Origin: Wurfbainia villosa
Taxonomy: Eukaryota; Streptophyta; Magnoliopsida; Zingiberales; Zingiberaceae
Direction of reading: 5' to 3'
Assembly (NCBI GenBank): GCA_025175895.1
Contig: JAKLTH010000238.1
Location: 3,782,001 to 3,846,000, forward strand
Length of the DNA stretch: 64,000 bases
The position numbers and the translations under genes were made by a program. The first letter of the stretch is position 1, and each line of letters starts with the position of its first letter. Positions 10,457 to 22,060 of the stretch are shown here, one piece after another. The notes beneath the pieces are model-generated. The model did not search any database. It was not told where the DNA came from and was given only the letters and a program-made list of their open reading frames with translations.

Positions 10457-12291
10457 AATAAAAAAAATGAATAAATAGTTCGTAGTCGAGGCTTGAACCA
10501 TGAACCGTTGATTTGGAGGAATAAACTTCCCACCACTAAGTCATAAGATTTCCAATAAGTAGGATATAACAGAATATATCTATTGGTAGAAAAAAAAGAA
10601 AGAAGTTGATTAATCTAGCTGATCATTTAAAGGGATAATTAGGTTAAGAAAAATCCTAATTTATATATATATTTCTTTTCTTTCCTCTCTCTAAAACCTC
10701 ACGCCGACCTCTCTCTCTCTCTCTCTCTCGTTTTTCCTCCAGCCGCCGAATAGCCTTCTCCCCTCTCCTTCCCTAACCCTTCGACCTTATCTGCGTGGCG
10801 CTGCGCCGATTGCGAGAGCAAGAGGTTTCTGCGTGGTGCACCGCCGAGGACGAGGGAACGAGTCCGATAAAGGGCGGTGACGAAGAGGAGGATTGGAAAG
10901 AAGGAAGCCGCCGAAGCAAGGAAGAAGGTTGTATTCTCTTTAGATAATTCAAGAGGGGATTTTCAAGAGGGACTTGGTAGAGGATCATGCTAAAGCAAGG
11001 AAACACGTAGGAGGTTTTATCTTTGCGAAGTCTAACGGTATAAATTTGTGAAAAAGCGTAGGATGTAAGTATCCCTCACCTGCAGTATAAGTGCTTACGA
11101 TGTAATGTTGTATGCTTGATTTTGAACGAAAGAATCTAGAACTATGTGTAGAAGGTTCGGTTAATAGGATTAGAGAAATTATTCTTGTTGAAATTCTTCC
11201 ACATTATGCATGTTAGATGATGATTTCTATTTATGTTAGCTTAATTTTTCTTATGTCACTACCTTATGTCATGTTAAATTGTACTCATGCCGATTTATGC
11301 TATGCTACATGCTAATGTTTTCACCCATGTTAGGCATGACTCACGTATATGAAATGTCTAAGAAATGTTTCCCTAAGAGTGGGGACAAGAACACTCTTTA
11401 GGACAAAGAACATGTATGTTATTTTACTTTATGCATGGCTTATACTGGACCCTAACAAGGTCCACGAGATGGGCTCCAAGGTTGCCCCTAGGTCGACGGA
11501 CATAGTACGGACCTAGTAACCTAGTAGGTTCGGGATTAACTACCTCGGATCTATTTAGGATGCGCGCGAATGATGTATGTGGTACAATGTCGAGTCCAAT
11601 ATATTGAGATTATGTTTAAGTATATAAACTATACATTTTCAAAGAGCATCCTACATATACCATTTTATGTTAATCGAATTATCATGTTTAGAGACAATGG
11701 ACTGTTGCGATGAAAATGCTAAGTTTATGTTCTTTTCCTAAATTGATCATGTCTCTACTTTAAATAAATGTTGTTCTCATATGTTGTTTAAACGAACATG
11801 TCATTACTTTACGTTTAATTCATGATGTATGTTTTTGTGAGTAGGAAAGGACCTTACTAAGCCTATGTGCTTACAGTTTACTTTTCTTATCTTTGCAGAA
11901 AGGGCAAGGAATAGATAAATTAAAGGGAGCAGTAGGAGGGGCAAAGATGTGTGTGGCAGTGGCATGGTGGACGAGATAATTTTTCATATACGGACTTATG
12001 CATGATTTTCAGTTTATGTGTAAACTGTTAGGAGACGTTAATGCTTTCGATGGTGGTTACTCATGTTTATTTTTATGAACCTTGAAATGGTTGATACATG
12101 TTTAGTTAAATAAATTGCTAAGACCTTTTGCCATGATTAAATTGTTAGGTTGATTGGGTTAATGTAATTAGAGTTAAAAGTTGTAAAGTTTTTAAATGCT
12201 TCCGCTGTTATATGCATGAATGTATGATCGCGTAGCGCCGCCGCCCGTCTATAGGATGTGTGTTAGGAGGACGGGAAGGGCGGGCGTTACA
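10358..12291 (+). repeat. 3' LTR of the gypsy element
   Basis: It begins TGTAACATCCC and ends GGGCGTTACA, so the ends form an imperfect inverted repeat (1934 bp). A purine-rich tract (AAGGTATAAGGGA, about 10343-10356) precedes it. It contains a (TA)n tract at about 10404-10454 and a (CT)n run near 10710-10730. Confidence 0.8.
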
Positions 12292-13068
12292 CTTCTAGCC
12301 ACTTCCATCAGCCTCACGTCTCTTGGATCCCTCGAGTCTACGACTCTTCGTCCTTGCGATAGCCTTTAAATGCTTCTGTCAGCTTAGTCATGCTAATCGG
12401 GTCTACCTTTACCAATGTTCACTTGAATTTTACACCGTCAAGACTACACATTTGGACTTACGCTGTCAAGACTTCACCTTTGGACTTCTCCCTTGCAAAC
12501 TCCATGTCGGACTTTCATGCCAGCCCCGCTTGGACTTTCCATACCAAGACCATTCTTGGACTTTCCTATGTCAAGTGCCCATGATTTGGACTTTACCATT
12601 GCCAATTGCCCATGACTTGTACTTTACTATTGTCAAGACCCATGTTTGGACTTTTTATGTCAAGTACCTAAGACTTGGACTTCTCTCGAGTCCTACTCGA
12701 GCAAGGTCAACGTTGATCGGAGGCCGATTGCTTCAACAATCTCCCCATAAAGCTATCTCCTCATATAATCAAACCCCATGTCAACCATATGATCAACCCA
12801 TTATCAAACAATGGTCAAATTATTATCAAACATCAAAACACTACTCAAATTTCACTCGAGTTTGGTTAATCATGACCTGGGTCGATTGCACCAATAGATT
12901 GTTCAAACAATCTCCTCCTAACAATCGCTCTTATATGACATTGGATATCCCAAACCATCCATTAGTCATACAAACATACAAATGTCAAGTGTATTATCAA
13001 ATGTCAAAACATTAATCGAGTCCCACTCGAGCTTGGTCAACATTGACATGAGGTTGATTGCACCAACA
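12292..13068 (-). repeat. copia LTR, part 2 (copy C/D, right of the gypsy)
   Basis: This segment aligns with the second half of LTR B. It has the CTTGGACTTT minisatellite at 12440-12690, the internal GATTGCTTCAACAATCTCC motif at about 12727-12745, and the terminal GATTGCACCAACA ending at 13068. The bases that follow (gttat) resemble those before copy A (gttga at 75-79), a possible degenerate target duplication around the whole nest. It could be the rest of the LTR begun at 6201 or an independent copy. Confidence 0.55.
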
Positions 13069-13640
13069 GTTATATGTCATTGTGTACAGTCAATAGCTAG
13101 ATAGCTATGTACTTTGTCTGCCCACGAGACTCATTCGTGGTAGCATATTGTTGCCCGTAAACACTGCTTTTTTCTTTATACTAGTTGTATGCTCACGAGA
13201 ATCATTCGTGACAGTATGTTATTGCCTGCAAACAATGCTCTTTTTACACTTCCTGTCTGCCCACGAGTCCCGTTAGTGGTAGCATGTTGATGTCCGCAGA
13301 CATTGACCCTTGGTATTACCTCGAAAGCCATGAGGCTTCGTCGTGGTATCTTGATGTTTATTTCTTACAGGTTTGTAGTTGATTGTGCATATCATAAGTG
13401 CATTTATTATAGTGTTGACCAGGTTACTTACGGACTGTTATGGGTACTTTGAGTTTTGAATTACTCGGGATTACTTTCCTTTGAACTTCATTATATTTTA
13501 TATTATCATGCACTATCTTTCTATGCACCCACCGAGTGATTTGTACTGACTCCATGTTTTCTTTAATCTCTAGGTTAGCATATAGAGGACGTGTCTTGTT
13601 GACTACCTTCGCGTCGCTCAGAGATCCTCCTAACTTGTTG
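13069..13640. repeat. hairpin tandem repeat and probable old LTR sequence
   Basis: Three units of about 65-70 bp (from about 13109, 13187 and 13252) and a degenerate fourth (about 13319) each contain a (C)CACGAG ... TCGTGG-like inverted repeat, followed by a GCATGTTG(A/T)TG(C/T)C(C/T)GCA-like stretch. The unit also occurs at 1-79. The following 13400-13640 has a run (CTAGGTTAGCATATAGAGGACGTG-like, about 13570-13595) that resembles R/U5 regions of plant gypsy LTRs; that assignment is inference. No gene was seen. Confidence 0.4.
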
Positions 13641-13744
13641 GTCCCCTGCATCGCTGGGATGCTTATTTGTTTTCTTTATCGTTATTGCATTTTTATTCAA
13701 ACTTTGAATTCTATTGTAATCTTTATAAATTTTTCTATTTTTCT

Positions 13745-14760
13745 CTTGATAATAAGAAAGTCAATTTACGATTTGTTATTCCCACTTTTGAACATTACCA
13801 AGTGTTATTCTCTTTTATTAAAAAAAACATATTAGTTATTATAAAGTCATATGCTATCGCAAAATCTAATATACTTTCACGTTCTTTTATTTTTTGTTCC
13901 AAACCTATACCCCCGATACTCCCTCTCATATTGCTCATTTATCACTCCAACATATCTGCTTAAATCGTCTCATATTTAAATCATTTTATTTGACGAAATA
14001 TTTTGTAATACTCCATCTAGATCGTTCTAAAATTTTGATTTTGTATCTTTATCTAATCCTACTTGAGGTGTATATACGCTAATTGCATTCATAATTTCTT
14101 TCTCTATTTTTATTTTGAAAGCTATAATTCTGTCATCCTTTCTAACTACTCCTATAACCTCATCCTTTATTGAACTATTTACAATAATATTCACTTTGTT
14201 TTTTATTCTATTCTTTCCTATGTAACATAACTTAAAATTCAAGTTATTTATTATTTTTGCCTTGTCGTCTATCCATTTTGTCTCTTATACATATAAAATA
14301 TTAATTTTTCTTCTAATCATCATATCTACTAGCTCTATTGCTTTACCTGTGAGGGTTCCTATGCTCCATGTATCAAATCTTAGACTATTAATTTTTCTAC
14401 AATATTTGTTCTAATTTAATCTATGGTGTGAGAACTCTTACTTATTTAACACTACACTCAAATTCTCATAGATATATCGGTCATTATCGATACGTTACAG
14501 TCGAACCTATAACGTGAACTTTTGTATATTTATTACTACACCTGAATTTTGGAAATATAGTAGTCTTTGTTGAAACGTTACAGTCGGACCTGGTAACACA
14601 TTCATTCAGGGGAACACTCTAACATTAACATAATAATTTGATGAATTCATTCATTGAATATTTGTCTTAGTTTAATACTAACTGACAATCTAACGCAACT
14701 CTCCTCCTTTATCCTGGTTTAGAATCGACTACGACAGAGTTAACTTATTATGGACAGAGT
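13745..14760 (-). mobile_element. 5' half of an RTE-type LINE (5' UTR and endonuclease), 3' part missing
   Basis: On the minus strand the element starts near 14760 with a leader also found at 46280-46640 and 20040-20158. It continues into an endonuclease/exonuclease region in broken frames: an INILYVQETKWID block at about 14280, then KLCYIGKNRIKNKVNIIV, SVYTPQVGLDKD and, nearer 13780, a TFKSGNNKSQIDFL-like block. These are the conserved blocks of RTE LINE endonuclease. Reverse transcriptase and the 3' end are absent. The left boundary is set by where similarity to the full-length copy stops. Confidence 0.75.
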
Positions 14761-16442
14761 TAATATGATATTTGGATAGAGTACAAATATTCGATCCTCC
14801 GATCGATAAAAAAATAAGGGTGAAAATTGGACATCCGATGGAGATGGAGATTAATATAATAAATACTAAATAGGAATGAAGCTGAAGATGGAGAATATAA
14901 AATTCGATCAATTATCATTCTTAATAAAGACATAGAGTAAACTTTGTCAATGAAACACATATGTTCAATTCATCAATGCTAATGAACAAATATGTCTACC
15001 AAAAAAAAAAGTTTGTGAAATATGTCTACCAAATATGTTCAATTCATCAATGTTAATGTGAAATATGTCTACTTATAAATAGATAGAGAAGTTCTTGAAA
15101 CAAATAAACCAATTATTAAACTCATTAATCAATCGAATAAACTTTATAATTTTAAAATTTCAAACAATCAAAGCTCAAATTAAGTGCTCCATAATATATA
15201 AAGGAATGCCAAATTTTAATCAAGTTGGAGCTTGTAAAAAAATTAAATTAAACTTGACCAATTTTGATTTATTTTAAATTTGACTCGTTCGATTTAATTT
15301 GATTGTTTTATTAAATGAGCTCGAATAATATAAAGTTAAACTTAGTTTTTTTTTTCTTTTTATTTTGTTGATAATTTAGATATTTATATTTTACCCAAGT
15401 AATCATAGAAATAGATGATCTCTCTCCTAATTAAGAATTATGTATAATTTGAGATTGACCTATGGAATGTTCGTCCCAAATCTTGGTCTCTATTCATCCC
15501 ATTTGTTTTTACGAAATAAACAAAGAAAAACTTTTCTACTGTGAATTTTTTTATAATTTTTATATCCGTTCTTCTAGTAAATAGTAAATAAATATATAAG
15601 AGTTTTGATATTTTGCACAATTATTGCGTGTTCATGTGTGACGCATCATGAGTCGTTTAATTTTATGGGATTCAATGATAAATAAAAATTGTATATTATT
15701 TCTCTTCGTGATTTTCGATGAAATTTTTCGTCATTAACCGTCATCCACATTAAAATTCATCCTTTGAATTCGTTGGGATCACCGTTGGAGTCTCTCCAAT
15801 TGAACTGCGGTCGAATTCAAGCCAAAATACGTTCGAATTGCAATTGTCAATGCCGCAATCACTGGCGATCGTAATCGCGGTCGATTCTAGTAGCAATCCA
15901 ATTATAATCCGATCGGAATTCGGATTTCGAGTGAATCACAATCAAAATCGACTGCGATTATGGTCGTCAATAACCGTGACACTGACGGTCATAATTCGAC
16001 TGGATTCCAATCAAATCGTAGCTAATTCTGACTATGATTCAATGAAAATTCGATTATGATTCAATCGAATTTCGATGTCGATCGAATTATAGACGAATTT
16101 CGATCGAATTGATGAATCGTAAAAACTTAGATGAAAAATATTATATATTTTTTAATTATTATACGTGCTCGGACGTGTACAAATCTAGTAACACAACGAA
16201 GCCGAAATATATAAAGCACTCATTAAAAATAGAAAAAATACGATGCACCGTCATAAATATCCAATCTTTTTATTTCTTGAAACTGTACGACATCCTTCCT
16301 TCTGCATTCATTGACAGAAATAAAAATAATGTAAAAGATGCTGGACCCGTCAATTTATATCCTCCATTTCCCAACCTTAAACTCACAAGTACTAATCCAT
16401 AATTAATTAATTAATTAATCAGATTGACCGAGTGATTAAGAG
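14761..16442. other. intergenic region with no recognised gene
   Basis: AT-rich spacer with small chance ORFs only. The exception is about 15720-16130, where short motifs with TCGA, CGAT and GAATTCG cores recur every 10-20 bases on both strands in an otherwise plain background. I cannot assign it to a known element. Confidence 0.5.
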
Positions 16443-17841
16443 CTAATTGCGGGGCGGCTGATGGAGCGCCTCGTACGTCACGTACCGCGGTGGCGCCGCC
16501 GGCTTCACAGCCGACGCGGACAGACTACACGGCACATCGAACCGGAAGGGACAGTACTTGGGCTGCAACAGGAAGCGCGCGCACTCCGTCGGCGGCCTCT
16601 GATCCGGCAGACCAAGTATGCAATTCCGCCGCACGTCCAGCACGCCGGCGTTGATCAAGGGCCAGCAGGAGTACCCTAACCAGGTGAAGTAGTTTCCCGA
16701 GAGAGATAAATTCGCCAAGTTGCCGTCCGTCGCGAGCCGGCACACCAGATCCGGCACCTCGCCGTAGAGCTGGTTCTCGGCCAGGTTGAGCTGCTCCACC
16801 GTGAGGAGGCAGCCAAAGGACCAGGGAATCGGACCCGTGATACGGTTGCATCCAGCATCGAAGACCGTCGCGACGCTCAGCAATCCAATTTCCTGAGGCA
16901 AGCAGCCGGAGAGCTTGTTGTTGAGGAGGAGCACCTATTACGCCAAAATTGCCGAAACTAGGGTTTAATTGAAATGAAATCGCCTCGAACAGAAGAAATA
17001 CTTCTGCAACAAGTTGCAGATTTTTGTGGTTTCACGGCACCTCAATTAGGGTTTTGGAAGCTTTGGAGATTGACTGTGGAATTGGGCCGGTGAAACCGTT
17101 GTTGGCCAGGGTAAGATATGCGACGGGCGAGCTTCCGATGGCGGCCGGCAAGGGCTGGTTGAGATTGTTGTTGTTGAGGAACAGCACGTCGAGGTCGAGG
17201 AAGAAGACGGAGGCCGGGACAGCGCCGGCGAAGAGGTTGAAGCGGATGTCGAGGAAGATGAGGTTGCTGAGAGAGAGGACGGCAGCGGGGAAGGCGCCGG
17301 TGTGGACGTTGCTGCTGACGTCGAGCTCACGGAGGTACCGTAGACCGGAGAGGTCAGGGATGGGGCCGGACAAGTTGTTGGAGTTGGAGTGGAAGTAGGC
17401 GAGGTCGGGGAGCTGGTCCAAGAAGCCAACCACGGTGGGGGCGGAGAGGCGGTAGCCGTTGAAGTCGACGGCAGCGATGGTCGGCTCGTCGGGGGAGTCC
17501 TCCGGGGCGCCGCAGTAAAACCCCTGGTAGTTGCAAGGCCGGGGGCCGACCCAGGACTGGGTCACGCAGCCGGGGTCGTCAGTGATGCTCCTTTTGAACT
17601 GCTGGATCACAAGGTACGCCTTGTACTGCTTGGCGTTTAGGAATTCGCTGGGCTGAGGCGACGACGAGGGTGGTGGGGCTTCGCTGTCATTGCCGCCGAC
17701 GCCAATTCCAATGCCGACGCCGATGCCGATGCTGACCTCGATGGCCTTTCTCTCCGGCGCACTGCTCGGAGAGCCACAGAGGGAGGAGGCGAAGAGCAAC
17801 GCGAACCAGAGCAGCAGGAGGGCGACTCTCCGGTAAGCCAT
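16443..17841 (-). CDS. secreted leucine-rich-repeat protein (LRR-extensin-like, At4g06744 type)
   Basis: Two minus-strand exons, 17841-17041 and 16934-16443, join in phase 0 across a 106-bp intron (GT at 17040, AG at 16935) to give about 430 residues. I chose the ATG at 17841 because it is directly followed by a signal peptide (MAYRRVALLLLWFALLFASS); the upstream in-frame ATG at 18027 would bury that signal. After a Gly/Ile/Val run and a Pro/Ser spacer comes a cysteine-containing cap (about residues 92-110) and then eight or so LRR units with LSGPIP, FTGPIP and LSGCLP cores. The end lacks an extensin Ser-Pro repeat. Such proteins are secreted to the cell wall; ligand and role are unknown. The coding region is strikingly GC-rich beside its AT-rich flanks, as in many grass-type genes. 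No disruption was seen. Confidence 0.85.
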
Positions 17842-17920
17842 TTGTTGAAATTCTTCCTTCCTTTCTCTGTTTTCTACCACTGTCGAAGCTTGTTTGTTTC
17901 TGTGCATGCGTTGGCATGAT

Positions 17921-17930
17921 ACATATATTT
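17921..17930 (-). promoter_or_regulatory. possible TATA box of the LRR gene
   Basis: The minus strand reads AAATATATGT about 80 bases upstream of the chosen ATG. It is the only TATA-like run close to the start. Without transcript data this is only positional evidence. Confidence 0.3.
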
Positions 17931-18993
17931 CTATGGGGAGAGGTAGAGAGTGGGAAGACTTGGGAGGAGCAAGCAAAGGGTTAAAGCAGAGGGCCCTAAT
18001 GAGATCACGAGGAGAACAGTATCTCACATTTTAGCAGTAGAAGAGAGCGATGGATGGGAACACAATGCTGGAATAGTAGTTGGGGGAAGGGACCAAATTG
18101 CTAACCACCAGTGGAGTGTTCGACTTGTAGCAAAAAAGGCAGCTTATGGAGATTGAGATCGTCTTGTTCATATTGCAAGCTGCTGATCTTGTTATGGGAT
18201 ATGTCGCGAGCTGTAGAGATCTTCTAGGTTGTATGCTAAGGCAGGTGTTTCCTAGGAGAGGCTATTGGAATGCATAGAAGAATAAATGATAGAATTGTTG
18301 GTATCTATTGTTCTTCTACATCTTTTTGTTTTTTTTTTTATAGGAAAAACATCAGTTTGTCTCACTTAGAGGATTTTTATGATTATGCCATTTGATATTT
18401 GTGATGTGGCTTTGGGGAGTAGAGGAGTTATGATTTCCTTGCCATGATGTCTTGTTAAGTGTCGATATTGGAAGCTGAGGGTGATAGCCACATCATGCTA
18501 AATGCCCTGATCATGGAGGTTCCATTGGACAAGAAAATATTCCCTTCTCGACCCACTCAGTTGTTTAGGTTGGCCAGTGAGAGCAGGTTTAATCAGACTA
18601 AGCATTTCTTAGTGGTGCATTGGGTGCTTGTCCACCAAAAGAGCTTTCTCATGGTCTCAAAGGTCTCAAACATTTTTTGGTTGTGTTTACACTAAAAACA
18701 CAAGTTGTGTAAAACCTAGAGGTTCAAATACTGGTCTACTCCTGAATACCGCGCGCTAGACATATGCATTTCATAAAGCAAACAAGAACATTGGTAAACT
18801 TGTGCAGCTCAGGAGAAATACAGTGGCATATAGGATCGTTCTTGAAAAGCAAATGGCACTTTGGATCATAGAAAGCAGCACACTGTGATTTGGTTTATCT
18901 GATAATCGAGATTGTCGTAGAAATATAATTGATAGAATTATGGCAAACCGATGGATCAATTGTAGTCTTCTCCCACAAGTACAATTCATGTCT
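17931..18993. other. spacer between the LRR gene and the protease pseudogene
   Basis: Contains the upstream region of the LRR gene. A plus-strand frame at 18459-18695 has no recognisable homology and atypical composition for a plant gene. No RNA gene or transposon end was recognised. Confidence 0.4.
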
Positions 18994-20039
18994 TCAGGCT
19001 TTGATCTGCTTGCCTTCGCTATTTATGTATGCCCAGAGAGGTTCTCTCTTTGCAGGGATGCAAGCAAGAGCCTTCACTCCTAGAGGATTGTCTTTGCTCT
19101 GATCATTCAGAAGAGAAGATGAAACAAAACGGATAAGAAACCAAGTCCAAAGGATTTTAAAGTGGAACTCTTTGATTGCTTAAACCTTGAATTTTTATAT
19201 TAATTGGTCATGTTTCAGAAGTATCTAGCTGAATAAAACAAACCTAAAAGTAGTTCATCGATGGTAGGATGACCATCCAATAGTTTATACATACAGCAGA
19301 GTTCTCCTGGCCGCCACCAAATCCGCATCGGCGTGCGAGCATGAGGGGCTGTGCACAGTGAAATCACTGTGCAAAGGGTGGGCGTGCATAGACATGGATT
19401 GAGTAGCGCACAGGAGAAAAAAAAAAAATCCTTTATACATATCTCAACTGAGTTTATTTGAAAGCTTGAATAAGGTCAGTCCGGAATTCCAGTTAGAGCA
19501 AGTCAGATGAAAATTAGGTCCAAACTAGAACTGAACTTCTAAAACCTTCATGGGTTTAATTAATAAATATTGGCTCGAATCTAAATACGTTATATGCTTA
19601 TTGCTTATATATAGCCAATGAACTCATATTCTAATATGGAAATATGCTGTATTCCAAGTTAAACTCATGAACTTCAAACAGTGAACTTTAGTTTGCCTTG
19701 TACCAGTGGTGGATTAAGGTTTACTCTTTCTGCAGAAACATATATGTTAAAGTTAGGAGGCTCTGTATCTATGGTCCCACATGGTCTATCTTATAAGATA
19801 GAATAAAATTAGTGTTTTTCCTAATAGATTGAGTTTCTGCAATAAGTGGTTACTCAATGAACTTCAATAATATCGATAAATAAAACTAAGATAAAAAAGT
19901 TTAAGATAAATAATAGACTTGCATTAAGGTTTAAAAAGTTTATATTGGATAACATTCAATTTGGCAAACTGAGGAGATTCTAGGCTCAAGTTTTGTTTCT
20001 TTGAAAATTGACATAATTAAGTTTTGTAGCCTATGAAAG

Positions 20040-20525
20040 TTTGATTGATCCATTCTTTGAAAATTTGCCCTAGTTTTACGTTGACTGGCAACCTAACGCA
20101 ACTCTCATCCTTTATCCAGGCTTGGGACCGACCACGACAAGGTTAATTTATCATGGGCGGAGGTGAGGATGTTAAGATGGATGTGCGAACATACGAGAAT
20201 GGACAGAAAAAGAAATGAGAGCATTAGAGAAAAAGTCGGTGTTGCATCTATTGAAGGAAAGCTCCGAGAGACACGTTTAAAGTAGTACGAATATGTACTT
20301 AGACGACCAATAAATGATCCAGTTAGGCGATGTGAAACGATGATAAATATACACATCAAACGAGGAAGAGGAAGATCAAAAAAGACTTGGTTAGCAACAA
20401 TAAAGCAAGATAAAATTTATTTAAATATAGATGATGATATTGTAGGAGATAGAGTCCAATGGCATAGAAGGATCCATATAGCCGACCCCACCTAGTGAGA
20501 TAAGGCTTTATTGTTATTGTTGTAT
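20040..20525 (+). mobile_element. RTE LINE 3' end with inverted 5' piece, inside the protease pseudogene
   Basis: 20159-20525 is the plus-strand 3' end of an RTE LINE: MLRWMCEHTRMD-like and VGVASIEGKLRETRLK blocks, then WHRRIHIADPT, a stop, and a tail ending TTATTGTTATTGTTGTA. Immediately before it, 20040-20158 is the first 120 or so bases of the same LINE family in reverse orientation, with the element's 5' end at the junction. That layout matches twin priming during target-primed reverse transcription. It lies between the granulin exon and the last exon of the pseudogene. A clear target duplication was not found. Confidence 0.7.
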
Positions 20526-21257
20526 AAGTTATTTATTGAAGAAGGAAATTTGAAACTAGCTTCAAGTTTAGATAGCTTAGCAGGATACTTTCATACGCCA
20601 AATGAAGAATCTATTGTTGTTACAACTTTCTTTTGAGTTCATTCAAGTAATCTGATATCAATCTTAAACAAATTGCTGATGAGAATATCTCACAAGAACG
20701 TTTTTGAAGTTTAGAGATTATTACCTATTGACAGGTTCCTGGTCTGAATGTTGCAGACTCAGCCGGACAGTTGATGTATCGGTCATCACAAAAAGTTGCA
20801 TCCTCAAGAGGGCAGCATCCCCATGCGAAGAAATAGTTGTCATTCCTATAGACACAACATCAAGTAGAGCTCAATGTGCAGGAGTAGTAATTGTCACAAG
20901 CAATCAGTGGGTTTATAGGCAAGGGAGAAGATGGTTCACGATTGGAAGTGTTATGACCCTTCTTTGTTGGGCAAGAGGCTTTCATTGCAATACAACACTT
21001 ACCATTCTCAGTGCGATAGCCAACAAACAATCACACCATGTTCCAGCTCAGTGCCATGTCATCCTGTGAAGAAGACTCCCTGCAATGAGGCTTCTCTCAA
21101 TGGTAATTTCACAGACTAAAAATAAAGTCAGTTACACTTTGCATTTTATTCTACAGTTTAAAAAATTATAGTTTTTTCGCTAGAGTCTGCCAATCCTAAC
21201 CCATGGATGATTCTTGATACTGATATAATATGACTAGGCGAGGAAGGAAGTGAAGTT

Positions 21258-21560
21258 GAGTCGGGAGGGTAACAACTCGGAAAGTAAAACCGAGTCAAGA
21301 GGGTAGTAGCTCGGAAAGTAAAACCGAGTCGGGAGGGCAGCAACTCGGAAAGTAAAGCCGAGTCGGGAGTATGACAACTCGGGAGGCAGGAAGGGCATTA
21401 AACAGCTCGAGGCGTAAGTCAAATGTTAAGTCGGAAGGAAGTAGCTTGAGGCGTAAGACGAATGTTGAATTGGAAGGAAGTAGCTCGGGGTGTAAGTCGA
21501 ATGTCGAGTCAGAAGGAAGTAGCTCGGGAAGTAGGCCAAGTACGAAGTGGGAAAAGATGG
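21258..21560 (+). repeat. tandem arrays of 34-bp and 39-bp units
   Basis: From about 21258 three near-identical 34-bp units (GAGTCGGGAGGG...CTCGGAAAGTAAAACC) are followed by a degenerate one. From about 21405 three 39-bp units end in GGAAGGAAGTAG. Both share GAGTCGG and AGCTCGG words, so the second array may derive from the first. They lie between pseudogene exons. Confidence 0.75.
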
Positions 21561-21569
21561 CTCAAGAAA

Positions 21570-22060
21570 TTAACAGAAAATCAAGCTGGAGAGAGGAATA
21601 ATAAGGTAGCCTAGGGGGGACCTTACAAAATATTCCCTAGACAGTTTGTTGGGATTCATGTGTACACGTCATTATCCTTAATAACGGATTGAAGACGCCT
21701 CATAGACTTCACAAAAGATTCCCCACGTAGTAATTCTCTAAAAGTATAATAGTATCATCACCTGGACCCACGTGGCTTGCCACGTGGATAGTGATCTTCG
21801 TAGTTTGTTACACTACATCACTTTAGGAGATAAAAGGAAAGGAAGGAAGAGGAGAAAGGGGATCTGTTCTCATTCTTTTTATATTTACTATTTTCTTTAC
21901 TGGATTCATCTTTCTCATACAAGCTCTAACTTATGCATCAGAGGACTTCCGCAAGGTAGGTTGACGGTGGTTTAACGTGTACTAACTTTCACAGGAAGGG
22001 AATAAGGAGATTCTCACTGCTGCGGTCGAAGAGAACCTATTCTCGATGGCTTAATCTCGA
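21570..22060 (+). repeat. probable fragment of a Ty3-type LTR
   Basis: The stretch has CCACGTGG-type motifs (21767-21787), a TATA-like run near 21880 and a CTTATGCATCAGAGGACTTC sequence (21929-21948) that resembles the ends of Tat/Retand-type plant LTRs. The tandem arrays just upstream would be U3 repeats. The ends and a target duplication could not be fixed. Confidence 0.35.

Larger units (their letters stand above)
7312..12291 (+). mobile_element. 5'-deleted Ty3/gypsy chromovirus (Tekay/Del-like)
   Basis: The left end (7312) has the first 35 or so bases of an LTR that is complete at 10358-12291; both begin with a TGT(T)AACA(T/C)CCC-type sequence followed by TTAGTTACTATATTTTTATTTA and a (TA)n tract. 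Most of the 5' LTR, gag, protease and the start of RT are missing, and the remaining pol starts at about 7605. The 3' LTR, RNase H, integrase and a chromodomain-like tail remain. Flanking bases (ccttc before, cttct after) share only CTTC, so a clean 5-bp target duplication is not proven. Confidence 0.85.

Noticed and set aside
17046..17640. Ser/Thr/Pro-rich and Arg-rich frames over the LRR gene
   Set aside because: They are other-frame shadows of the GC-rich LRR exon, which has signal peptide, LRR motifs and splice sites.
18459..18695. 78-codon plus-strand frame
   Set aside because: No homology, no splice context and no composition difference from the spacer.
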